The notes under the pieces are model-generated. The model made no database searches. It was not told where the DNA came from and saw only the letters and a program-made list of their open reading frames with translations. A DNA stretch of 26,763 nucleotides. It comes from Prevotella sp. UBA1705 (GTDB taxonomy: Bacteria; Bacteroidota; Bacteroidia; Bacteroidales; Bacteroidaceae). The stretch is from contig DCJH01000027.1 of NCBI GenBank assembly GCA_002317385.1, forward strand, positions 1 to 26,763, in the 5' to 3' direction. Below, piece by piece: positions 16,969 to 23,823 of the stretch (the first letter of the stretch is position 1; every line of letters begins with the position of its first letter). The position numbers were made by a program, and so were the translations under genes.

Positions 16969-19005
16969 ATGAAACGTTTCTACACTTTACTCCTGGCAGC
17001 CCTGTCGCTGCCCATGACCATGATGGCTCAGGGTTGGCCGTCTAACTATGGTGGCGTGATGCTTCAAGGATTCTATTGGGACAGCTTCACGCAGTCGACC
17101 TGGACCAAGCTCGAAGGCCGCACCAACGACCTCAAGGGATACTTCGATCTGGTGTGGGTGCCGCAGAGTGGCAAGTGCCTCAACAGCACTTCCATGGGCT
17201 ATGACCCATACTATTTCTTCAACCAGAACTCCACCTTCGGCACCGTAGACGAGCTGAAGTCGATGATTTCTACCTTCAAGACCAACGGCATTGGCACCAT
17301 AGCCGACGTGGTGGTGAACCACCACGGCACCACAGGCTGGTGGAGTTTCCCCGCCGAAACCTACAACGGCGTGACCTATCAGCTCCAGACCACCGACATT
17401 GTGGCCAACGATGATGCCAGCAGCACGCCCACCACGGCCTCTCAGGCCAAGACCGACGGCGTGACACTCAGTGCCAACAACGACGAGGGCGAGGACTGGG
17501 GAGGCATGCGCGACCTCGACCACAAGAGCGCAAACGTACAGAATCTGGTGAAGGCCTACGAGCAATTCCTCGTCAACGACCTGGGTTACGTGGGCTTCCG
17601 ATATGATATGGTGAAGGGCTTCAGCGGCTCGCACGTGGGCGACTACAACACAGCCGCCGGCGTGAAATACTCTGTGGGCGAGTGCTGGGACAGCAATTCT
17701 ACTATTGAGGGCTGGGTAGACGCCACGGGAAAACGCAGTGCCGCCTTCGACTTCCAGTTCCGCTACAACGTGCGCGACGCCGTGAACGGTGCGGGCGACG
17801 GCAAGTTTACCTCGGCCCCCAACTGGTCGCTGCTCAACAGTACCAATAATATGATGCACGATGCGAACTATCGCCAGTATGCCGTGACCTTCGTAGAGAA
17901 CCACGATACTGAGCTTCGCAGCAGCACCACACAGCAGGATCCCATCCGCCGCGACACCCTCGCCGCCAACGCTTACCTGCTGGCCATGCCCGGCACACCG
18001 TGCATATTCTACAAGCATTACCTGGCCTATCCGGCCGAGATCAAGGCCATGATCGACGTGCGCAAGGCCGCCGGTGTGACCAATATGAGCGACTACGCCA
18101 ACTATCGCAGTGCCACAGCTTACTATGGCAACACCGTGACCGGCACCAAGGGCACACTGCTCGTGATGGTGGGCAGCGGCTACTCTGAGCCCGCCTCCAA
18201 CCGCTACGTGAAGGTGTTGAGCGGCTACCACTATGCCTACTACCTGTCGCCCTCTACCGAAGTGGCCTTCGCTGACAAGCCGTCGGGCGACTACACCGAG
18301 GCATTTGCCACCACGCTGACCGCCGTGTCGGCCACGTCGGGTGCCCAGCTGGTCTACACCACCGATGGTTCTCAGCCCACGGCTACCCACGGAACGGTGG
18401 TAGCGAGTGGCACCAAGGTAAACATCTCGGCCGATTGCACACTCACCGTGGGGCTGCTGGTTAATGGAACGGTGACCAATACCATCGTGCGCAACTACCG
18501 ATTTGTAGACCCCAATGCCGTGACCTACGAGACACCGGCCGCCGGCTACAAGTATCACGCCTACTTCATCGCACCTGATACCTGGAGCACAGATACCGAA
18601 GTGTATGCCTGGGCATGGATTGAGAACGGTGCAAACTATACACCCGACAACACGGCCACATGGCCCGGCGACAAGGCCCACGTCTATCGCATCGGCAAAT
18701 CGGCCAGTGGCGGCTTCATCTGGGAGTGGTGCTACTATGGCTCGGAGACCGTGCCGCCAGCATTCATCATATTCAACAACGGCAACAGTGGTGTGGGAAC
18801 CAACCAGACCAAAAACATGACCTTCACCGATGGCGGATGGTACGACATGAGCACCACAGCCTCTAACCCCACGCTCGACGTGAAGAGCGTGAGCGTGAAG
18901 ACCACCGACAACGGCGCATGGTACACTCTCACGGGGGCCGCCATCAGCCAGCCCACGCAGAAAGGCATCTATATTCACAACGGCAAGAAGGTGATTATCC
19001 GATAA
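16969..19005 (+). CDS. Secreted multidomain alpha-amylase (GH13) with C-terminal starch-binding module
   Basis: This enzyme would hydrolyse alpha-1,4 bonds of starch or glycogen outside the cytoplasm. The start at 16969 gives a clean signal peptide (MKRFYTLLLAALSLPMTMMA-Q); an earlier in-frame ATG at 16927 precedes the promoter box. The mature 678-residue protein shows all four GH13 regions: DVVVNHH (113-119), GFRYD with nucleophile D213, VGE with acid/base E238 and FVENHD with D313. The opening NYGGVMLQGFYWDS resembles plant/archaeal-type amylases. After the beta domain comes a chitobiase-like Ig module (about 443-512), then a CBM26-like starch-binding module (about 527-628; YAWAW, TWPGDKA). 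It ends with the tail GIYIHNGKKVIIR, shared with the GH53 neighbour. Two LacI-like palindromes precede it and a long hairpin terminates it. Confidence 0.93.
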   Translation: MKRFYTLLLAALSLPMTMMAQGWPSNYGGVMLQGFYWDSFTQSTWTKLEGRTNDLKGYFDLVWVPQSGKCLNSTSMGYDPYYFFNQNSTFGTVDELKSMISTFKTNGIGTIADVVVNHHGTTGWWSFPAETYNGVTYQLQTTDIVANDDASSTPTTASQAKTDGVTLSANNDEGEDWGGMRDLDHKSANVQNLVKAYEQFLVNDLGYVGFRYDMVKGFSGSHVGDYNTAAGVKYSVGECWDSNSTIEGWVDATGKRSAAFDFQFRYNVRDAVNGAGDGKFTSAPNWSLLNSTNNMMHDANYRQYAVTFVENHDTELRSSTTQQDPIRRDTLAANAYLLAMPGTPCIFYKHYLAYPAEIKAMIDVRKAAGVTNMSDYANYRSATAYYGNTVTGTKGTLLVMVGSGYSEPASNRYVKVLSGYHYAYYLSPSTEVAFADKPSGDYTEAFATTLTAVSATSGAQLVYTTDGSQPTATHGTVVASGTKVNISADCTLTVGLLVNGTVTNTIVRNYRFVDPNAVTYETPAAGYKYHAYFIAPDTWSTDTEVYAWAWIENGANYTPDNTATWPGDKAHVYRIGKSASGGFIWEWCYYGSETVPPAFIIFNNGNSGVGTNQTKNMTFTDGGWYDMSTTASNPTLDVKSVSVKTTDNGAWYTLTGAAISQPTQKGIYIHNGKKVIIR

Positions 19006-19025
19006 GACACCCCGCCGGAAACAGC

Positions 19026-19099
19026 AAGTCGCAGATAGCGCGCGATGGACAAAGACCCATCTTTTTGGGTCGTCCATCAGCGATATCTGCGACTTTTTG
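19026..19099 (+). terminator. Long terminator hairpin between alpha-amylase and endo-galactanase
   Basis: AAGTCGCAGATA (19026-19037) pairs with TATCTGCGACTT (19084-19095). Inner pairings are ATGGAC/GTCCAT and GACCC/GGGTC. A TTTTT tract closes it at 19094-19098. The tract overlaps the best -33 candidate of the next gene. Confidence 0.8.
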
Positions 19100-19130
19100 T
19101 ATGTCGCAACGCTTATATTTCGTATCTTTG
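19096..19130 (+). promoter_or_regulatory. Promoter of the GH53 gene
   Basis: TATCTTTG at 19123-19130 matches TAnnTTTG exactly. TTTG at 19096-19099, inside the preceding terminator's T-tract, is the candidate -33 box with a 23-nt gap. The ATG at 19153 follows 22 nt after the -7 box. Confidence 0.6.
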
Positions 19131-19152
19131 TAGCGAACAAAACTATCGAACA

Positions 19153-20439
19153 ATGAACAAATTCTTAAAAACTATCTTCGTCCTTACCCTCTGTCCGCTC
19201 CTGGCCCACGCCCAAAAGGTGGTGGGAGGCGACATTTCTCTGTTGCCCACCTACGAGGAACATGGGGTGCATTATCTCGACCAGAGCGGTGCCCAGGTGG
19301 CTCCTCTCCCCTACTTCGGCCAACAGGCGGGGTGGAACGCCATGCGCGTGCGCATCTTTGTAGACCCCTCTAAAGCTCCGGCCGACGACCAGAGCGAGGG
19401 CGTGCGCCAAGACCTCGACTATGCCACAGCACTCTGCCAGCGCATCAAGGAGGCCGGATACCAGCTCATGCTCGACTTCCACTACTCTGACACATGGACC
19501 GATCCCGGTCAGCACTCCACGCCGTCGGCCTGGACTTCCAGCGACCCGACGATATTGGCCGATAGTGTCTATCAGTACACCGTGCGCTGTCTCAACCACA
19601 TGAAGGCCCATGGCGTGGTGCCCGACTATATCCAGCCAGGCAACGAGATTACCTATGGCATGCTCTGGCCCACCGGGCACTGCTACCCCAGCGGTGCCGA
19701 CTACACCGCGTCGGGCGCCACAGGCACATTCGCCAACTTCGTAAGCTATCTCAAGGCGGGCATCCGCGGCTGCCGCGAAGTGTGTCCCGAGGCCAAGATT
19801 GTGGTCCACACAGAGATGAGCAAGGCATGGAATGTCACCACATTCTATAACACACTGGGCTCACAAGTCGACTACGACATCATCGGACTGAGCTATTATC
19901 CCGACTATCATGGCACCCTCCCAACACTCGCCAGCACGCTCTCCACGCTCGAATCGCAGCACAGCGACAAGGAGATTATGGTGGTGGAGACGGGCTATGG
20001 GGCCCAATGGTCGCTGAACGGCAGCTATTCCTCCACCGTACAGGCCACTTGGCCCTGCACCGAGGCGGGTCAGAAGCAGTTTGTCGACGACCTCATCACC
20101 GAACTGAATAAGCATCCGAAGGTCACAGGCCTGTTCTGGTGGATGCCCGAGGACAATGAGTTCTGGGCCGACAAGAACCCTGCCCGCCCCACCTGGTGGA
20201 ACGCATCGCTCTACACGCAGAACACCGGCATGCCCCTTGCCGCCATGTTTGAACTTCAGAAATTCATCGGCAAAGATCCCACCGGCATAGCCCTCCCCAC
20301 GGTTCCGGGTGGCTCACTCGCCGCCTCCGATGACTCCTCCTCCGCCCTCTACAACCTCCAGGGTCAGCGGCAGGCACCTTCCGCCGCGCTCCCCCGAGGC
20401 ATCTATATCAAGAATGGCAAGAAGGTCGTGGTGAGATAA
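19153..20439 (+). CDS. Secreted arabinogalactan endo-beta-1,4-galactanase (GH53)
   Basis: This enzyme would cleave beta-1,4-galactan, the backbone of type I arabinogalactan and the side chain of pectin. The start at 19153 is chosen over an in-frame ATG at 19045, which lies inside the preceding terminator and before the promoter. It gives a signal peptide ending AHA-Q at residue 20 and a 428-residue protein. GH53 signatures are WNAMRVRIFVDP (61-72), LMLDFHYSDTWTDPGQH (105-121), PGNEIT with acid/base E165, IGLSYYPDYHG (244-254) and VVETGY with nucleophile E279; FWWMPEDNEF follows. The C-terminus carries a linker and ALYNLQGQ...GIYIKNGKKVVVR, matching the tail of the alpha-amylase. It has its own promoter and a strong terminator at 20512-20551. 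With the DUF1680 enzyme it points to pectin side-chain use. Confidence 0.93.
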   Translation: MNKFLKTIFVLTLCPLLAHAQKVVGGDISLLPTYEEHGVHYLDQSGAQVAPLPYFGQQAGWNAMRVRIFVDPSKAPADDQSEGVRQDLDYATALCQRIKEAGYQLMLDFHYSDTWTDPGQHSTPSAWTSSDPTILADSVYQYTVRCLNHMKAHGVVPDYIQPGNEITYGMLWPTGHCYPSGADYTASGATGTFANFVSYLKAGIRGCREVCPEAKIVVHTEMSKAWNVTTFYNTLGSQVDYDIIGLSYYPDYHGTLPTLASTLSTLESQHSDKEIMVVETGYGAQWSLNGSYSSTVQATWPCTEAGQKQFVDDLITELNKHPKVTGLFWWMPEDNEFWADKNPARPTWWNASLYTQNTGMPLAAMFELQKFIGKDPTGIALPTVPGGSLAASDDSSSALYNLQGQRQAPSAALPRGIYIKNGKKVVVR

Positions 20440-20511
20440 CATGGGGCTTTTCGGGCAACCCCATAGCCCTTCAAGACGCAGTCCATGCTGCTTGCTATTG
20501 AAGCACAGTTT

Positions 20512-20551
20512 ACCCTTCTCAGATGAATACACTCATCTCAGAAGGGTTTTT
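20512..20551 (+). terminator. Rho-independent terminator of the GH53 gene
   Basis: ACCCTTCT-C-AGATGA (20512-20526) pairs with TCATCT-C-AGAAGGGT (20533-20547) with one C-C mismatch, around a 6-nt loop. Five T residues follow at 20547-20551. It lies 72 nt past the stop. Confidence 0.85.
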
Positions 20552-20615
20552 ATGTGGCCTACTTTCCATTCTATACGCATGGTTATTCCCCCACTGCCGA
20601 ATGCCCACCGCGCTG

Positions 20616-21009
20616 TAGGGACATGCCCCGTGCATGTCCGCGACCCCGCATGGCGACAGCACCCATTTCTTTTTGACATAACTACATAATCTTTATTATT
20701 TCTAAGGACATAAAGACACAAAGACATATATCATGGCGGATGATAAGCATATTATCCCCATGACATCAGAAACGCGGAGCGCTTCTGAAGGACATATTTT
20801 CCAGTAGCAATACCGCCCAAGAAATCCACCATCAGGGTAATCTGCCTGTCATTATGAAACGCAAAGCGTTTCTTATGTCATGGGGTCAGAGGCTGGAAAA
20901 TATGTCATTATGAAAAGTTCTGTGTCCTTATGTTATCATAAATAACATGATATGCCATGCCTGATGTTGTGCCATCCGGCGGTGCGGACATGCACGGGGC
21001 ATGTCCCTA
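20616..21009. repeat. Inverted-repeat element, 394 bp, with 26-bp perfect ends
   Basis: The segment 20616-20641 is the exact reverse complement of 20984-21009, and each end is itself nearly palindromic (GGACATGC/GCATGTCC). Inside, 20756-20775 matches the reverse complement of 20866-20885 at 19 of 20 bases. 20791-20804 (GACATATTTTCCAG) matches the reverse complement of 20893-20906 exactly. Small hairpins include GAAACGC-aaa-GCGTTTC (20856-20872) and TGTTAT/ATAACA (20931-20947). CTG flanks both outer ends (20613-20615 and 21010-21012). There is no transposase and no credible coding frame. Confidence 0.75.
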
Positions 21010-21076
21010 CTGAGCATAAGATGAAAATGCCGTAACCTATTGATAATCAATATAGGTATATATACGCTCGGAATAA

Positions 21077-21155
21077 GGTAGTAATCGCGCGACGATTAGG
21101 TAGTAAAGGCAAGAGGAAAAGGTACTAAAGGCGAGACGATTAGGTACTTATTGTC
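21077..21155 (+). repeat. 22-bp-period tandem repeat, about 3.5 copies
   Basis: GGTAGTAAT, GGTAGTAAAG, GGTACTAAAG and GGTACTTAT start at 21077, 21099, 21121 and 21143, exactly 22 nt apart. Interspersed segments are of the GACGATTA type. The same family occurs on the minus strand at 9672-9709. Confidence 0.85.
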
Positions 21156-21193
21156 TGGCGACAAAACTCATATCATTTTTCAACACCATAGAG

Positions 21194-21229
21194 CAACAAA
21201 AAGGACAGCAGCCTCGGGCTGCTGTCCTT
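21194..21229 (-). terminator. Rho-independent terminator of the MacAB-type export operon
   Basis: AAGGACAGCAGCC (21201-21213) pairs perfectly with GGCTGCTGTCCTT (21217-21229) around a TCG loop. On the minus strand it runs into TTTTTGTTG. It lies about 190 nt beyond the adaptor gene stop. Confidence 0.85.
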
Positions 21230-21375
21230 GCGATTTAGGAGGGTAACTATCCACCTGTAATCAGTCTCCAATGGGTATCGAGAGCAGGTCTTCTCCCTAC
21301 TCCCATTCTCCGCCTCGCCATCATGAGAAGCAGGAATAATCATATAGGTAGCCCCATTGTTTATCCTTGTGATTA

Positions 21376-21398
21376 CTCCCCTCCCTACGGGGGAGGGG
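21376..21398. repeat. C/G-rich hairpin near the adaptor gene stop
   Basis: CCCCTCCC (21378-21385) pairs with GGGAGGGG (21391-21398); the G-rich side continues CAGGGGGAGAGG. Its composition differs from that of its surroundings. It may be a dispersed repeat; function is unknown. Confidence 0.5.
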
Positions 21399-21420
21399 CA
21401 GGGGGAGAGGCTTCTATGCC

Positions 21421-22533
21421 TTATTTCTCCTCAACCTCCTTCACAATCTTCGGGCCTCTCACCTTCTCGTTCTTCTTCAATCCGCTCTTGATCTGGATGT
21501 TGATGCCATCGCTCAAGCCCGTCGTCACCTTGCGGCGGGTATAGGTCTTGGCGTCGCCCGAGCCCGAGACGATATAGACAAAGGTGTTGTTGCCACTGAA
21601 TTCGATGGCACTCTCGGGCACGCAGAGCGCCTGGCGCACCTCGGCCAGCACGATTTCGGCATTGGCGCTGTAGCCCGAGCGAATCTGTGTACCGCTCACT
21701 CCGTGCACGGCAGCCTTGATTTCAAACTGGTTGGCGCCGTTGCTCTCCACGGCCTTCGGCGATACATATTCGAGCGAGGCATTGAGTTTCTCGTCCTGCA
21801 AGGCACCAATGGTGATCTTCATCGGCATGCCCGGCACAATCTGTCCCACCTCGGTCTCGTCGATATTGCCACGGAAGATGAGGTCGCCCATATTGGCCAC
21901 GGTGGCGATGGTGGTACCATCGTTGAACGTGTTAGACAGAATCACCGTGTTTCCCACCTTCACCGGCACGTCGAGAATGAGCCCGCTGATGGTCGATCGG
22001 ATGAGCGTGGAACTGGTGTTGGCATTCTGCGACGACACGCCGTCGCGCACAACCTCCAGGTTATCGTTGGCCGCACGCACCTCTTCCTGCGCGTCCTGCA
22101 GGGCCTTGCGGCGCTGGTCGTAGTCGTTGCCCGACACCAAGCCCTTGTCGTAGAGCGCCTTCATGCGGTCGAAGTCTATCTTCGACTGGCGCACGCTGAT
22201 AGCTGCCGAGCGCACACGAGCCTGTGCAGAGCTCAGCTGGTTCATGTCGGGAATCACCTTCACCTTGGCAATCACCTCGCCGGCCGATACCATCTGCCCC
22301 GACTGCTTGTAGATGTCGGTGATGATTCCGGAGATCTGGGGCTTCACATTAACCTCGTTTCGAGGCTCTATCTTACCCGTCACGACGGTCGTCTTGCGCA
22401 GATCCTTCACGGCAGGAACAAACTCTTCGTAGGCCACCGGCTGCGGCTGGCTCTTCTTCCAGAGGAAAACGAAGGTTCCGATAAACAACAGCAGCACCAG
22501 TGCCGCTACGATAAACTTGATGTATTTCTTCAT
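21421..22533 (-). CDS. Periplasmic adaptor (membrane fusion) protein, MacA/HlyD family
   Basis: This would link the inner-membrane ABC permeases to an outer-membrane channel. The 370-residue protein has one N-terminal membrane anchor (about 5-24, KFIVAALVLLLFIGTFVFLW) and the split lipoyl half-motif VKPQISGIITDIYKQSGQMVSAGEVIAKV (about 63-92). A helical hairpin rich in Gln, Arg and Ala follows (about 97-165), then the second lipoyl half (TISGLILDVPVKVGNTV). Beta-barrel and membrane-proximal domains come last (EFSGNNTFVYIV...YTRRKVTTGLSDGINIQIKSGL). It is the last gene of the operon, 45 nt after permease 2, with a 7-bp tandem repeat filling most of that gap. The substrate could be a drug, peptide or glycolipid. 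No TolC-like gene is in the window. Confidence 0.9.
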   Translation of the reverse strand: MKKYIKFIVAALVLLLFIGTFVFLWKKSQPQPVAYEEFVPAVKDLRKTTVVTGKIEPRNEVNVKPQISGIITDIYKQSGQMVSAGEVIAKVKVIPDMNQLSSAQARVRSAAISVRQSKIDFDRMKALYDKGLVSGNDYDQRRKALQDAQEEVRAANDNLEVVRDGVSSQNANTSSTLIRSTISGLILDVPVKVGNTVILSNTFNDGTTIATVANMGDLIFRGNIDETEVGQIVPGMPMKITIGALQDEKLNASLEYVSPKAVESNGANQFEIKAAVHGVSGTQIRSGYSANAEIVLAEVRQALCVPESAIEFSGNNTFVYIVSGSGDAKTYTRRKVTTGLSDGINIQIKSGLKKNEKVRGPKIVKEVEEK

Positions 22534-22550
22534 CGCCTATCTATGATTTA

Positions 22551-22578
22551 TGAATTTTGAATCTTGAATTTTGAATTG
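22551..22578 (-). repeat. Four-copy 7-bp tandem repeat between permease 2 and adaptor genes
   Basis: On the plus strand the units are TGAATTT, TGAATCT, TGAATTT and TGAATTG, contiguous and ending exactly at the permease 2 stop codon. On the coding strand it reads as TTCAAAA-like heptads, 17 nt before the adaptor start. Confidence 0.8.
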
Positions 22579-23823
22579 CTATTCGTCTCGCATGGCATCA
22601 ACGGGCTTGATGCTCATGGCTCGTGCCGCCGGCGCAAGGCCCGCAAGCACCCCAAGAATGCTCAGTAGTACCACCGCTCCAAGGGCTGTCCAGAACTGCA
22701 CTTGGAAGTGGGCGGCCACGATTCCGTCGACGGTGTTGCCCACTTCGAGCATCTGCAGGATAATCACGGCAAAGAGAATGCCGCTCATGCCGGCCACCGC
22801 GGTGAGGATAATGCTCTCTGTGATGATCTGCGAGAGTATCATCTTGGGCGTCGCCCCGATAGCGCGCCGGATGCCAATCTCCGTGGTTCGCTCTCTCACG
22901 GTGACCATCATGATGTTGCTCACGCCGATGGCGCCAGCCAGAAGCGTACCGATGCCCACCAGCCAAATCAGGAAATTGACTCCGCTGAAGAGGCTGTCCA
23001 TCATGGCAAACATCACTTCGGTATTGACGATGGTGATGGCTTTCTCGTCTTCGGGCGACACATCGTGGGCATGACCAATGACCTGACGTACCTTACTGGA
23101 TATCTTGGAGACGCTCGTGCCGCGCCCCACCGTCATGCAGGCCAGGTCGATGCTGTCGCCCCGGTTGTAGGCCTGCTGCACCAAAGTGATGGGCACCAGC
23201 ACCGATTCTTCGCTTCTTCCGTTGATGTTCATGTTGCCGGCGGAATAGTTCACGCCCACCACCTGATAATAGGTAGAGTCTATCCTCACGCGCTGTCCGC
23301 AGGGGTCGCCCCCGCCAGGGAACAGCGTCTTGTAGACTTTCTTGCCCAGCACACACACCTTGCGGCTCTGCGCTATATCCATCTCATTGATGAATCGCCC
23401 GTAATACATCTTCGGGGCCTCTATATTCACATAGTCGGGCAGCAGTCCCTTGAACGCACAGTTACTCTTTTTGTCTTTGAACGTCACGCCGGAACCCCAT
23501 ACCGTGAGCATCGGACTCACCACTTCGAGTTCGGGCACCTGCTCTTTCAGACGGTCCAAGTCGCGGTAGGTCAGTCCCCAAGTGCGCCCTTTGCGGAATC
23601 CGTGGTAGGCTTTGGTGGTGGGTTGAGGGAATACAATGGCACAGTTGGTGGCGAAACCCTCGAAGTTACGGTTCAGCAACTCTTTCAGTCCCTGCCCTCC
23701 TCCGATGAGCGCCACGAGCATAAAGATGCCCCAGAACACGCCGAAGCCCGTCAGAAAAGAGCGTGCCTTGTTGCGCGTGATGGTGTCGAGTATCTCCTTA
23801 TAGGTGTCAATGTCTATTCTCAT
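22579..23823 (-). CDS. ABC transporter permease 2, MacB/FtsX type
   Basis: This 414-residue inner-membrane permease belongs to the mechanotransmission-type ABC family. One N-terminal helix (about 20-40, SFLTGFGVFWGIFMLVALIGG) precedes a large periplasmic MacB-type domain (about 45-280). Three C-terminal helices form the FtsX domain. Its conserved cytoplasmic stretch is VSNIMMVTVRERTTEIGIRRAIGATP, and the protein ends ARAMSIKPVDAMRDE. Its start overlaps the stop of permease 1 by 4 nt (ATGA), implying translational coupling. It lacks its own ATPase domain, so it depends on the ATPase encoded two genes upstream. The two permeases are related but clearly different, so they probably form a heterodimer. 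Confidence 0.9.
   Translation of the reverse strand: MRIDIDTYKEILDTITRNKARSFLTGFGVFWGIFMLVALIGGGQGLKELLNRNFEGFATNCAIVFPQPTTKAYHGFRKGRTWGLTYRDLDRLKEQVPELEVVSPMLTVWGSGVTFKDKKSNCAFKGLLPDYVNIEAPKMYYGRFINEMDIAQSRKVCVLGKKVYKTLFPGGGDPCGQRVRIDSTYYQVVGVNYSAGNMNINGRSEESVLVPITLVQQAYNRGDSIDLACMTVGRGTSVSKISSKVRQVIGHAHDVSPEDEKAITIVNTEVMFAMMDSLFSGVNFLIWLVGIGTLLAGAIGVSNIMMVTVRERTTEIGIRRAIGATPKMILSQIITESIILTAVAGMSGILFAVIILQMLEVGNTVDGIVAAHFQVQFWTALGAVVLLSILGVLAGLAPAARAMSIKPVDAMRDE

Larger units (their letters stand above)
20440..21420. other. 981-nt non-coding, repeat-dense gap between convergent genes
   Basis: No credible gene is seen. In order it holds a plus-strand terminator (20512-20551), a complex inverted-repeat element bounded by perfect 26-bp inverted repeats (20616-21009), a 3.5-copy 22-bp-period repeat (21077-21155), a minus-strand terminator (21194-21229) and a C/G-rich hairpin (21376-21398). 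A short plus-strand frame at 21323-21544 runs into the end of the minus-strand adaptor gene and looks spurious. Confidence 0.75.

Noticed and set aside
16987..19140. 717-codon open frame on the minus strand opposite the alpha-amylase
   Set aside because: It is fully antisense to a gene with all GH13 motifs. The translation is Val/Gly/His-rich with no recognisable domain, typical of mirrored GC-rich codon bias.
19045..19152. Upstream in-frame ATG for the GH53 gene
   Set aside because: It lies inside the preceding terminator and upstream of the -7 box; the start at 19153 begins a clean signal peptide.
20441..20689. Small open frames in the repeat-rich gap after the GH53 gene
   Set aside because: They cross the terminator and the 26-bp inverted repeat; composition and position indicate non-coding DNA.
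21077..21155. CRISPR array
   Set aside because: The unit is 22 nt in total including the variable part, with no longer spacers between constant repeats and no cas genes nearby.
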